A DNA stretch of 64,000 bases from Sternotherus odoratus (Eukaryota; Chordata; Testudines; Kinosternidae). This document shows positions 53,201-64,000 of the stretch, one piece after another. The position numbers were made by a program, and so were the translations under genes. The first letter of the stretch is position 1. Each line of letters opens with the position of its first letter. Location: positions 24,936,189 to 25,000,188 of the forward strand of contig JAVMKO010000010.1 in assembly GCA_032164245.1 (NCBI GenBank), written 5' to 3'. The notes below the pieces were generated by a model that was not told where the DNA came from, ran no database searches, and was given only the letters and a program-made list of their open reading frames with translations.

Positions 53201-53203
53201 TTA

Positions 53204-54356
53204 GACTGTAAGCATTTCAGGGGAACTTGTCTTTTTATAAGTTCATAAAGACTTATGTGCTGTTATGATACTGCAGAAACAATAACAATGCAATAGAGTG
53301 AATTGGCATTTCCTAAGTCCTTATCTTTTCCTCAAGTATCCCCATTATCACATCCAATTTGAGCTCATTCACAAAGCTGCTATCCTTTCTGAGATCCAGT
53401 CCCTCCTGAAGACCTACCTTTTCCTTGACACCTACAAGAAACCAGTTGACTGATAATACTGAATTTCATGGGTAAAATGCGAAGAGTTTTTCCACCCTAA
53501 AACCATGCTCGTGTTACACTGTAATACCAATTAATGGCTAATTACCACCCTAACCACTTTACTTAGGTATTTTTTCACTTCCCACAACCTTCTCTCTCTC
53601 TCTTTAGATTATGACAGCAGTTTGTGGTGCAAGGACTGTTTCTTCATTTCTGTTGGAAAGTGTCTAATATAATATGAGCAGTGCCAGCAACTAATAATAA
53701 TTAAAATTCATAGCTGTAAAAAAGCAACATCTACTGTTCAAGCTGATAGCTCTGGAACACTTTCCAAGAATTCCAGCATATTAAATTCTGATGTGACATT
53801 TGACTTACAGCATCTTTTTTTTCTGCATTAGTGCACTATAATGACTGTGAGTTCTAGTTTAGTAAACAAGTACCCACACAAATTCCTCATGACCTAGTAT
53901 GTGGGGAGTTCACATAATCAAAAAGGAATGTTAGCCTCTTTGTTTTTCTGATAAATGTTCATGTTTCTTTACAACCCTATCTCCATCATAACTAAGACTT
54001 AAACTAAAACCAAGGCTTTTTAAAAATAGGTGCCTAAAGTTAGGCTATTAAATCCATTTTTAGGCATCTACATCAGGGGCCTGATTTTCAGAAATATAAA
54101 GTACCTAGTGGACTCATTGACAAATAGATGAAAAACAGGAAGAACTTGTGTATTGGTCAACATTTTGAAATTCCTGGGTCAGTGAGATTTGCTGGATGCT
54201 CCAATGGCATAAAGTAACGTTGAAGTGGTTTAAAGGGATTCCTTAAGTGACCCTGTGGCCTAGAACCAGCATAGGAACACCCACTTCAGAGACCCAGTTG
54301 TGAAATAGTCACTTAGGGACCCCTACTTGCTAGGTTTAATTAAAGTAGGTCTGAAG
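53204..54356. other. Unique DNA with an ancient palindromic repeat
   Basis: 54015-54105 carries TTTTTAAAAATAGGTGCCTA, AAGTTAGGCTATTAAATCC and GGGGCCTGATTTTCAG, part of an old amniote palindromic MITE. The rest is unassigned. Confidence 0.5.
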
Positions 54357-54645
54357 CATTTAGGCCATGTCTTAACTAGGAGCGTTTCTTGGTATAGGAA
54401 TAGTGGTATACTATGCCAGCAAAGCTCTCCTAATGTGGACAGAGCTATACAAGCAGCTCTTTTTACCAGTATAATAAAACCACCACTCATGAGCAGAAAA
54501 AAAATCTATACTGGGAAAAGCACAGCTTTTGCTGGTCTAATTGTATCTGCATTAGGGACTTCCACCAGTACAGTTATGCTGTTCAAGAATCACACCTCTT
54601 CACACCAATGACCGACATAGCTATGATGGCAGAAGCCTTTAGGGT
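54357..54645. mobile_element. Old MITE remnant (Harbinger-like)
   Basis: Starts TTTAGGCCATGTCTTAACTA and includes GTATACTATGCCAGCAAAGC, TTTTACCAGTATAATAAAAC and GACATAGCTATGATGGCAG. This is the layout of decayed turtle elements of the 'GGCCAGGTCTACACT ... CCGGTATAA' type. It resembles the inner MITE of the nest at 19049-20776. Ends not fixed. Confidence 0.45.
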
Positions 54646-56845
54646 AAAAACTTCAGGGGAGCACAAAGATAGCTTAAATCTTACCCGCTCACCAATCTGT
54701 GCTCACATCAGAACTCTGGGGTAGCTGAAGATCTAGTCTATATCACTAGGACTGAAAAGATTATATTTGCAGAACCCAATTAACAGAAGAGCCATCCAGC
54801 TTGTCCCCCATGTACAGAACAAGTAACCTGTTCCTTTTTAATGATCTGCATCCTATTAGTCAATGGTGGTTTTGTATCAGTTAAAAATTGCTGATACTTT
54901 GATTCTAGCCTCATAAAAACAGTGAGTTGTGATATGAAGTTGAAACAAAGATATTCCATTCATTTAATTGTGCCCTTGAACAGTGCCTGATCTCGTCAGG
55001 GATTACTTACCACTCTAAAACTGCCCTCCTTGTTTGCAGAATTGAAATCTTGGCCAAACCTGCATGGTTTGGCACCCATATGCTAGCACATTTCCAAAAC
55101 AAGTTAAAATATTTTGATGTCTGACTGTTATTCTTGCACCAAGGCACGCTGGAGATGTGTCAAGCTTGTTAGAGGGATCATATTGTCAATTTGGACTTGA
55201 ATTATAGTTTGATTGTAGTTTTGCAGTTTTAATGATGTCAGATACTCTTACTATTAGGTTTCAGGTGTCCTAGTCCTTCCATATGTTTCATATACTTCAG
55301 ATCAGTTCTTCTGACGTCTTTCATAAATCTTTCAATCTTTCAAGTCTTTCTGAGATTACGTTACAATAACATTGCCATTTTGATGGATTCAAAATAACAT
55401 AAGAAGCTGTGACTGGAATGTGATGAGCATACTATATTCTGTTGTACCAACACCTAAAATTTTAGTGTCTGAATTTCATTGTAGAGAGCCTAAAGAAGAA
55501 ATGAAATCATGAAACTCTCTATCAGGATCAAATGACATATGCAAAAGGAGGCATAAAATATTAAAAAACAAAAAAGTTAATTTCCCACATGTGCTATACA
55601 TGAGTGTTCAGGCAACAGGAATGTCTACTATTTTTATGTGAATGCTTTGTTGAAAATTGTGTATGAATTTTTTAGTTGATGACATTGGACAGTTTCAGGA
55701 TAAAAGGTAATAAATATTGTTCCCTACATTATATCTTTTATAATATTCCAAAAGTATGGTGCATTTTTCTATTGTTCTTTAGAGTTATTCTCAATCCACA
55801 TCCATGCTTCTTCCCCACTTACAAATAAATACTTAATTTAAAACATTGTTTCATTAGAGCTTCCAATAATGACAAGAAAAGAGAATAAATGCAATGCAAA
55901 TGAATATTAAAAGTAGAAAAATTTAGAAAGGAAACTGGAAAACAGGAAGTGAAGGGGCTGCCTTAGCAACCAGGTACTTTATTACTCTAATAACAATGTA
56001 CTTGTCAACTATAACAATTTACATTCAACAAAAAACAGATCAATGGGAACACCAGGTACAGTGTCTTGAGCATACCCAGCCTTGAAAGTGAAGAGCAGCC
56101 TCTGGGGGTTGTTTTCTTTGGGTGTCTCCATTTTATTTTTGTTACAATTTGGATAATTACCATATAAAATTAAAAAGTTCTAACATTTCCATATGTTGGT
56201 GTTTCAATATTTGTTCCACCTTGTACCTGTGTGCAGGTGTTTATATGTTACGCTCATATAAACTCAAATGAAAGCACACAAAGTATTTGTTGTGTCTGTA
56301 GAAGTACAACTAAAAGATTGCCTATTTAACCCTGCATTCTATGTAGCAGCCTGTCAGGTGTTGTGACATATCAGTTTCTTATAAATGACTCATGTGATTC
56401 TGGTATTACAGTAGGAGTCATATGGAAAACACAATGACCATCTGTAGAGTGGGAACCTGGAAGAATTGTAATAGCATATATTGCATCTCTTTATTCTACA
56501 AGGCAATGAAACCAGATTACAGAACACTATTTTTGAGTCAAGTTTATCTTAAATGATTTGTCTAAAGAGGAGGGCAATAAAATAGTTCAAACAGGTGATG
56601 CAAAAAGGATCTCCTATAGCATATTCAAAACATCTTTATAAGGCATGATCCATATTACATATTATCTAATTTGAAAAGTTGAAAATGTTCATATTATTAC
56701 AAAAATTGTGCAGTCAAGAACAGAGCAGATGTTACTGTACTCTGGGCAAAAGAAAGAAAATTGCCCAAGAGAACTCTGGATCTTAACAAGAAACCTAAAA
56801 ATGTATGCCTTATTATCAGTCTGAATTTGTCTAGCTTTAACTTCC
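54646..56845. other. Unique AT-rich DNA
   Basis: No frame over 60 codons with a signature and no repeat ends recognised. Confidence 0.55.
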
Positions 56846-56853
56846 AGCTATAT

Positions 56854-57482
56854 CAGGGGTGGGCAAACTACGGCCCGCGAGACCTTCCAGTCCAGCCCCT
56901 GGGGAGGCTGCCCCTGGCCCCTCCCCTGGAGCCTCACCAGCACTGCTGCGGGGCTGGGGCCACGCGCTCCTGCCCCTCCCCCAAAGCCGCACCATGCGGG
57001 GAGCGCTCTGGGGGACTGGGGCTGCACGCTCCCCTCCTCCCCCAGAGCTGTGCAGTGCGGGGAGTGCTCTGGGGGGCCGGGGCTGCGTGGCTCTGGGGGA
57101 GGAGGGGAGCAGTGATGAGCAGGTATGGTAAGGGGGGGGTAAGGAGGTGCTCTGGAGGGGACAGTCAGGGAGTGGGATGGGTTGTATAGGGGTGGGGTTC
57201 TGGGGTGGTTAGGGGGCAGGAGGGTGAATAGGGGCAGTCAGGGGACAGGGAGCAGGGGAATTGGGTAGGGAGTGGGGTCCTGGGAGGTGGTTAGGGGTCT
57301 CTGGAAGGGGAAGTCAGGGGGATAAGGTTGGGGGGGTTGGATGGGTTGGGGATTCTGAGGGGGAAGTCGGGGGCAGGAAGTGGGAAGGGGCCGGATTGGG
57401 GCTGGGGCCTTCCCTACCTGGCCCTCCATATAGTTTTTCAAACCCGATGTGGCCCTCGGGCCAAAAAGTTTGCCCACCCCTG
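56854..57482. mobile_element. hAT element, 629 bp
   Basis: Perfect ends CAGGGGTGGGCAAACT / AGTTTGCCCACCCCTG and perfect 8-bp duplications AGCTATAT (56846-56853, 57483-57490). CGGCCCGCGAGACC follows the left end; GATGTGGCCCTCGGGCC precedes the right. The interior is G-rich with loose ~45-bp repeats (GGGGACAGTCAGGGAGTGGG). No transposase. Closest relative in the window is the right end at 46633. Confidence 0.95.
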
Positions 57483-57494
57483 AGCTATATGATT

Positions 57495-58830
57495 ATGTTA
57501 TACCTTTGTCTGTCCATTATCAAATATTTGTTCCCCACGTAGGTACCTATAAATTGTGTTCAAGTCATCCCTTAGCCTTCTCTTTGTTAAGCTAAATAAA
57601 TTGAGCTCCTTGAGACTCTTACTATAAGACAAGTTTTCTAACCCTTTAATCATTCTTATGTTTCTTTTCTAAACCCTCCCCAATTTATCAATATCCTTCC
57701 TGGATTGTGAATACCAGAACTGAACACAGTATTCCAGTAGCGGTCACATCAGTACCAAATACAGGGTAAAATAACCTCTCCACTTCTACTTGTCATTCCC
57801 CTGTTTATGCATCCAAGGATTGCTTTGGCCCTTTTGGCCACAGCATTGCACTGGAAGCTTGTGTTCAGCTGATTATCTACCAGGATCCCCAAATATTTTT
57901 CAGAGTCACTGCTTTCCAGGATAGAATCCACCTTCCTGTAACTATGGCCTACCCTACATTATTTCATCTTAGATGTGTACATTTGCAGTTAGCCAAATTA
58001 AAACACATATAGTTTGCTTGCATCCAGTGTACCAAGCGATCCAGGTCACTGTGTATCAGTAACCTCCCTTCTTTATTATTTATGACTCCAACCTTTGTGT
58101 CATCTGCATAGTTTATGAATCATAATATTATGTTTTCTTTCAGGTTATTAATACAAATGTTACATAGTATAGGGCCAAGAACTGGGTCCTGCAGGATTCC
58201 CCTAGAAACACCCTTCCTCATGATGAATCCCTGTTTACAATTATATTTTGAGACCTATCAGTTAGCCAGTTTTTAATCCATGCAATGTGTGCAATGTTAA
58301 TTTTATATTGTTCCAGTTTTTTAATAAAAGTATCGTGCTGTATCAAGTCAAACAGTTACAAAAGTCTAAGTATATTACATCAATGCTATTACTTATATCA
58401 ACCAAACTTGTAATATCATCAAAAGAAGATAAAGTTAGTTTGAGAGGATCTATTCTCCATAAACCTTTGTTGATTGGCATTAATTTATATTACCTCCTCC
58501 AATTCTTTATTAACCGAGTCCTTTATCAGCCACTCCATTATCTTGTTCGACATCAGTGTCAGACTGACATGCCTTTAATTACCCAGATCCTCCTTTTTAA
58601 ATATTGGCAAAACATTCGCTTTCCTCCAGGTTTCTGAGCCAAGAAGTTCCTTGGACAGCCCTTTTAAACTCTTGAATGCAAGTTGTTTGGGACTGCTGAT
58701 TTTAAAATGTCTAACTTTAGCTACTGTTTGACACCCTCTTCAGATAGTAGTGGAATGGAAAGAGAGTCATCATCATATATATTATGTTCCTCCTGTTATT
58801 TTCCAATATATTGTGCTAGAAATATCTGTG
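57495..58830 (-). mobile_element. CR1 LINE fragment, family B, with reverse-transcriptase remnant
   Basis: The minus frame 57931-57749 reads SDSEKYLGILVDNQLNTS, CNAVAKRAKAILGCINRG and SRSGEVILP, the conserved C-terminal part of CR1 reverse transcriptase. Plus-strand text further along (CAGAACTGAACACAGTATTC, GAGACCTATCAGTTAGCCAG, GTTGATTGGCATTAATT, TCAGACTGACATGCC) is the complement of the preceding ORF2 up to ~58830. Many stops and indels. A different CR1 family from 22011 and 43900. It begins 5 bp right of the hAT duplication at 57490. Confidence 0.9.
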
Positions 58831-58854
58831 CTGCATACATGTCTAAACTGACCA

Positions 58855-59370
58855 TAGAATAGCACTTAAACAGTGCTTTGTTTTCAAGGCACTGGACATA
58901 TTATTGATTGTAATTTCAACCCACACCTGCTCCCTATGAGTTACCTTGGTTAGATACGTATTATAATTCCCCTTTCAAGAGATGGGAGGCTGATGATTGT
59001 GGCCCTCACCTCAGCCCCTATAATCTGCTGCGACAATATGCAGAGACTACAGAGGAGCTGCAAGAGGCCAAGGGAGAAATCCCTGGCCCAGAAACAGCGT
59101 AGGGGTTGTGCAAGTTGCTTGCAACTCCCATTTAGGAGGTGCACTGAGGACAGGGTAGGACATGTTTGTAGCATTCTCCTAATTTACAGTGGGTGCAGGA
59201 GCCAAAAGAGCCATGCAGTGCCCTGCTACACAGAGAATCTGCCCCGGAGAAACCAGATGCAGAGAAATTTAATTTTTGTTATGCAGGGTCACCCAGAGCG
59301 GTACCAGTGGGATTAGAACTCTGAAACTCTTTGAGTTTTGTCCCTACTGCTCTTAAACACTACTGTTTCT
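58855..59370 (-). mobile_element. Possible MIR split by ~280 bp of unknown sequence
   Basis: 58855-58990 (CAGTGCTTTGTTTTCAAGGC, ATTATAATTCCCCTTTCAAG) and 59280-59370 (GTCACCCAGAGCGGTACCAG, GTGGGATTAGAACTCTG) follow the order of the MIR complement. The intervening sequence is unidentified. Weak call. Confidence 0.35.
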
Positions 59371-59511
59371 CCTATCAGAAGTGGGGTGTGTGCTTATTAT
59401 TATATTGTTGTTTTATTTCTTTGGATTTATACAAACGCTAAAAAAGGCTGTCGGTCCATGTGCTCTAGCAACCCTTAATGTTACTCCTACAGATTAGACA
59501 TTACACTAGAA

Positions 59512-59733
59512 CAGACATTGCCAAACTGTGGGCCAAGTAGAACTGGTTCTGACTTTTGTCTTTGTTCCCAAGAACTAACTGCTAAACATTCCTTAAATAC
59601 TTTCCTGATAATATTTCCCTTTAAGGTAATTGCTGTAGTAACCACAGAGATGGCATGCACTATCATAAAAGGAGAGAGTGGTCCACACAAGACAATCTGT
59701 TAAAATGAAGTCCAGTTTGAGAGCCACACTCTG
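59512..59733. mobile_element. Old hAT remnant
   Basis: CAGACATTGCCAAACTGTGG on the left and CCAGTTTGAGAGCCACACTC on the right are diverged inverted copies of a CAGTGGTTCTCAAACTGTGG-type hAT end. Duplication not clear. Confidence 0.45.
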
Positions 59734-60494
59734 ACAGCCTCCTTCACCTGTCATGGGAGCTTATTCTTGGAGTAAGATTGTTGATCATGAGTAGAGGTTA
59801 CAGAATCCAGCACTGAGGGCCCTTGTTCTAGACCCTCCTTTTTAATTTTAATATAGTATTCTTCCTGAAATGCGCTTTATTTTGTGCTGGGATTATGGCC
59901 AAAAAATGTTTTAGCTACATTTTATTAATACACCCAGGAGTAACTGAATCCTTAGATAATGTTATTTTTGTTGTTCAGAGTTGCTACCAAATTATTTACA
60001 GAAAGAGGCAGAATAAAGAGAGAAAAACGCCAACAAAGTAGATGCAGAAAATCTTATAGAGAGCAAAAGGGAAAATAATGCAGAGAGAACAACTGTAATT
60101 GAAATGCAGTACAGATTCAAGTAAACATCCTGGCATTCTACTTCCAGTGAGGAGAAACTGAGCATGTGTTATGGTGGGGGAAGGGAAATGTTTGAACAGT
60201 CAATCATGGACTAAGGTGAACAGGAAAGTTTGTAGGTACAATTCTGAAGTGAGGAAATGACTCAATAATTCAGACAGGGAGGAAGTGATTTCTAGATAGA
60301 TGAAGCAGCATAAATGAAAGAGCTGAAGATTAGAAGGAACAGAGGAGGAGTGGAGTGAGCAAAAAGGGAGTAGCTGCATTTAAAATCAGAGCAAATCAAG
60401 GTACTTTTGTGAGGTTTGGAAAATTAGGAGCTTTTTAAATTGCACTTGGAGACAGAGAGGAAAACAGTGAATGGGATCTAGGATGGGAGAAATA
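59734..60494. other. Unique DNA
   Basis: Purine-rich between 60000 and 60480. Nothing recognised. Confidence 0.5.
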
Positions 60495-60705
60495 ATAATA
60501 ATACTTAAGCATTTCTCATACCATAATCTCAAAGTGCTTTACAAAGGTGGATAAGTATTATTAATATTTCCTTTTTACAGATGAGTAAACTGAGACTCAG
60601 TTAAGTGATTGCCCAAAGTTACACAAGAAGTCCGTAGCCAAGCAAAGAATATAACCCTGGTCTCCTGACTCCCAGTCCTGTGCTTTAGCCACTATAATAT
60701 TGTCC
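60495..60705 (-). mobile_element. MIR-type SINE
   Basis: The plus strand shows the MIR complement: AATAATAATACTTAAGCATT, CTCAAAGTGCTTTACAAAGG, TTTACAGATGAGTAAACTGA, GTGATTGCCCAAAGTTACAC, GGTCTCCTGACTCCCAGTCC and GCTTTAGCCACTA. Nearly full length. Confidence 0.88.
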
Positions 60706-62617
60706 CTATTGATAGAACTCTAATTTTAATGATACAGTACAGTGAAAATTATTTCAGGTATGGTAGCAGTTAATCTCATAGCTCTGACATTTCTCTGTAG
60801 ATAAAGTATTGGCAGATATGGCAAAAACTATGGCTACTGAAAAGCTATACCAGTATATTACCCTCCCCCATCCTGCATAAACTCAAAGCATTTCAAAATA
60901 ATTCCTAAATGTTGAAACCTGTTAATTGAGACAACTTGTGATCTCCTTTTCCTTTTTGTCTTCATTTCACAGCGCATTGTAAGTGGCATGTCAATAAAAA
61001 ATACTTTCAGTCTTGTGAGGAACAGAAAGCAAGGAAAGAAAAGCAGCAGCAGTTGGCTCCCAGCAAGTTTCTTTTAGAGACAGAACTCTGAACTACTGCT
61101 GCTTTAGGGCTCTTCAGTTAAATCAGTGTTTTCCCTGTGTCCTCTCAATGGTGGAGCTGCTCTTGTAAGGTCACCACCATTTTAACAGTATGCAACAAAC
61201 AGTGAGATGCACTGTTAAGAATTATGTTCTTATTGCACTATTAAATTGGCTGATAATAGCAAATGACATTCCATATCTTGAAAATAAGCTGCAGCACTTT
61301 CAAGTACCACAATGCAGACAAGAAAGTTCCATAAAATAATACTTTGGGGAAAAACATATCTCTGGCCATTAAATTCCAGATCTGATTTTTATTTTTATTT
61401 TTTTAAGAGAGACAAATCTCTGGGGAGGCAGCACATGGATATCTAACTTGGATAAAAAGCTATTTGTTGTGGCAGTATTAACTACTGGAATTCTGGAGCA
61501 AGGTTGGAATGCTTATTTGCATTTCAATATTCTTTCACCATCCCGCTATTTTGATGTGTGGATCTGAGTTTTAGGATGAAACTAAAAGGTGATTTTAGAT
61601 ATACTTGAGTTCTTTTTCTGTAGCTATCAAAACAATTGTCTTCTCAGATTGCTTGCTTGATCATGAGGGCTGCAGTACTTTCTCTGGTTTGCTCAGAGCT
61701 GTAAACAACCTTCAATAATATGAATAGTCAGAAAATATGTCAGACTTGTGCAACTACCCTTAAGGAAAAATTACTCACTAGAGCCATTTATACCAGCTTA
61801 TATTTTCAAACAAAATGCTATTGCTGCATCATTAAGATCTTAAATCTACAAAAGCAAGAAAACTGAGAGTACTTGTGCTTGGCTACGGCTTAGTCCTTGG
61901 TGATAACATAGTGACATATCATGTGTATCGCAAAACCCAAGCACAGTTAGGACAAAACTGTACATTTCCTGGTTCCTCTCCATTGATTCCAGACTCCAAC
62001 AGTTTTCTAATATGTAAATGTATGGTGAGTGTGGGGTATAATGCCTTTGGAGTTGCTATAGTTTCTCCTGGATAAAGGAATATAGAAAAATGTCTAAAAA
62101 GCATATTTACAAAATTGGTTTTAACATTATATCAAAGTAGATGGGGAGGCAGAGTAAAAACATATTAAATAATTTTACGAAGATGAACATTAGGACAGAA
62201 AATAATGCAAAAGGAACTAGTGAGATGAGAAATGTGCAGAATATAACAAAATGTGATTCATTTTGGAAAATACAGGCTAATACAGAAAGTGTAACTAATA
62301 ATATATCCAGAGCTGCAGTGGCAGGCAGAATCCTTAGGATCAGTAATGCTGAAAAAGAGAGGTAGGTATGATAGTGGAAGGAAATTATATACCAGTTTGC
62401 GATGCAATATGGCTTCCCCAAAAAGGCTAAAGCCATTTGGACCGCATATGCAAACATATTATAGTTCAGGGGAATGATTAAAAGCTATATATGTAGAGCA
62501 AATCAAAGTGCACATTGTCTGAATTTTGAAGAGCAACTAATAATATTTAGCATTTAAATTAGTGGTTACAATGTTAATAGCAGAACTTTGCATGTATTTG
62601 GGATCGTCTACCATAGA
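60706..62617. other. Unique AT-rich DNA
   Basis: The T-rich minus frame of 116 codons at 62107-62457 is hydrophobic but has no start context, signature or conservation evidence. Nothing else recognised. Confidence 0.5.
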
Positions 62618-62785
62618 ATTTTAAAGTACTTCAGACATATAAATTTAGACCCCGTGAAGGATATCTCCATTTTACTGACAGAATCAAATGCACAGAGAGG
62701 TTAAAAATCAAGTGATCTGCCCAGTGTCACAGAGGAGATCTCTGTGGTAGAAGTAGACTCAAAATCCAGGAGTTCCTGCTGTTTT
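62618..62785 (-). mobile_element. MIR-type SINE fragment
   Basis: TTTTAAAGTACTTCAGACAT, CATTTTACTGACAGAATCAA, GCACAGAGAGGTTAAAAATC, GATCTGCCCAGTGTCACAG and AATCCAGGAGTTCCTG follow the MIR complement. Confidence 0.7.
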
Positions 62786-62804
62786 GTCTTTATCTGAACT
62801 TAAC

Positions 62805-62884
62805 CAGTCCATACCTTTCAACACCAAGGTCAGTACAGTACATACCTACAGTCCATACCTTTCAACACCAAGGTCAGTACAGTA
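62805..62884. repeat. 44-bp tandem duplication
   Basis: The 36-bp phrase starting CAGTCCATACCTTTCAACAC and ending GGTCAGTACAGTA occurs identically at 62805-62840 and 62849-62884. Lack of divergence points to a recent or polymorphic duplication. Confidence 0.9.
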
Positions 62885-64000
62885 TGTACTCTGAACATTT
62901 TCTTAAACAGAGCAGAAAAATAGTAATAATAAATAATAGTGAAAAATCAGTTATACCTCAGGCAACAAATGTTTACATCTTTGTTTCTCTTTTAATACCT
63001 CTAAATAGCGAGAAACAGAGTCAAATCACTGTTCCCTAAATTGCTGCAAATGTAATTCCACTAATGCTGGGACTATCAAAAATAATAATAAAAAAAATTA
63101 TGAGTAACCAAGTGGGAAGCCATTTACACACCTACATGAAACACAAGTTCTGAACCTGACAGCTGTATCCTGTGGGTGTGGCTACATCTGATTGCTTTCA
63201 CATTACTCCTATTAAAGGTGGAGCTCAACAAACATTCCTGGCAATAGAAACAGGTATTTAATCAGAACTGTAATCACAGACATCACAGAATGTGCCAGCT
63301 GTGGTTGTAGTTGCATTTGTATTTTTACAAACTAGTTTGTCCGGAAAAAAATAATCTGTGTATGTGAATCTGTATTTTTATGATAGTTTGCCACACATAT
63401 GGGTGTTCGGGTTATATAAGAAGAATTTGGGGATGGAGTGTCACGTATAGATAACTTCACTAATTAAACTCAAATATATTTAAAAACCTAAACAAATTTT
63501 AGAATTTAGAAATACTAGTATATTTTGTCATTTTCTTGTGGCATGTTGTAGTTAAATACGTTTTCATAATCAGTACTGACTTTCCTAGAGAATATATCAG
63601 AGAAAGGTATCCAAAATAACTATCAGATTGCTTGAGAAGGTTAGTAAAATATTTGTCTTGCCTATTGTTTGCCTTCCTATGCACTCAGAGCCAGATTTTT
63701 GCTTTTCCAAGAGTTGCTTGAACATGACTCATGCCTCAGTGAGTCGAAATCTCAGCTGGTGTCCCAGCATTGTATGCTGCAACTCATGTAGGACTTATAT
63801 ATGTGTAGCTTCAAAATTGTAATGCAATATGTTGGGGTAAGCTCCTGTAGAAGCAAAGCCTCTGGGCATTGTTGGAGAAATAGATGGAAGGGATGGATAG
63901 GCTGGATGGATAGTTATCCAGACATCAAGTTTGAAATGTCTAGAGTCCCTGTAACTAAAAGCTCATACCAGCAAGATTGGTTCATCTCTTCATTCTTGCA
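62885..64000. other. Unique AT-rich DNA to window end
   Basis: No frame with a signature, no repeat ends recognised. Short GGATGGATAGGCTGGATGGATAG tract near 63890-63912. Confidence 0.5.

Noticed and set aside
62107..62457. 116-codon hydrophobic minus frame as a membrane protein or receptor
   Set aside because: The plus strand is A-rich, which forces Phe/Leu/Ile codons on the other strand; no receptor motif, start context or exon signals.
1..64000. CRISPR arrays, operons, riboswitches, phage or plasmid features
   Set aside because: Composition, SINEs, LINEs and MITEs show vertebrate nuclear DNA; no spaced identical repeats of CRISPR type and no prokaryotic gene layout.

Overview
The window is a repeat-dense, gene-poor stretch of a reptile nuclear genome, most likely a hidden-necked (cryptodiran) turtle. 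The best pointer is a tRNA-derived SINE of the turtle Cry I / 'tortoise Pol III' type at 16751-16936. It is supported by CR1 LINEs, amniote MIR SINEs, and hAT, PIF-Harbinger, pogo-like and Helitron elements of the kind I associate with turtle genomes. I recognise no exon of a host protein-coding gene. Every open frame that carries a family signature belongs to a transposable element and is broken, so the window reads as intergenic or deep intronic DNA.

Layout. 1-937 is the right part of a pogo-like MITE whose interior is a GC-rich array of ~48-bp palindromic units. A Helitron follows at 941-1267 and a GC-rich hAT at 1639-2155. Region 3.4-8.2 kb has a MIR, a second pogo-like MITE, a CR1 3' end (6198-7098) split by a hAT, and a further hAT. 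Region 11.5-16.9 kb has a decayed two-gene Harbinger (transposase plus Myb-like gene), Harbinger-type MITEs and the Cry SINE. Region 18.96-20.95 kb is a four-level nest: MIR, then TAA-flanked MITE, then solo LTR, then hAT with a purine-rich minisatellite. Region 22.0-25.9 kb has a CR1 fragment, a hAT inside a hAT, the third pogo-like MITE and an orphan 3' tail of an R2-group retrotransposon. A longer copy of that retrotransposon, with zinc-knuckle and restriction-like endonuclease remnants, lies at 30720-31794. Region 31.8-34.5 kb has three hATs. A second Helitron is at 39327-40015 and a second solo LTR at 41550-42260. Region 43.9-47.1 kb has a CR1 fragment, a foldback pogo-like MITE and a 1.4-kb composite hAT. 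The stretch from 48 kb to the end is mostly unique AT-rich DNA. It contains a 110-bp retroposed fragment with 13-bp target duplications, a 5S-rRNA-headed retroposon with 15-bp target duplications (51578-51839), a hairpin-rich Harbinger MITE, a hAT, a second CR1 family and several MIRs.

How it fits together. Nothing forms an operon or pathway. What can be read is insertion history, because many elements keep recognisable ends and target-site duplications: 8 bp for hAT, TAA/TTG for Harbinger, TA for pogo-like, 5 bp for LTRs, and A/T flanks with no duplication for Helitrons. Nearly every GC-rich island coincides with one of these elements, so CpG-island or ORF predictions here should be distrusted. 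The most unusual item is the 5S-rRNA-headed retroposon with an unidentified ~140-nt second half. Percent identities, family names and ages are judged by eye and memory, with no database search.
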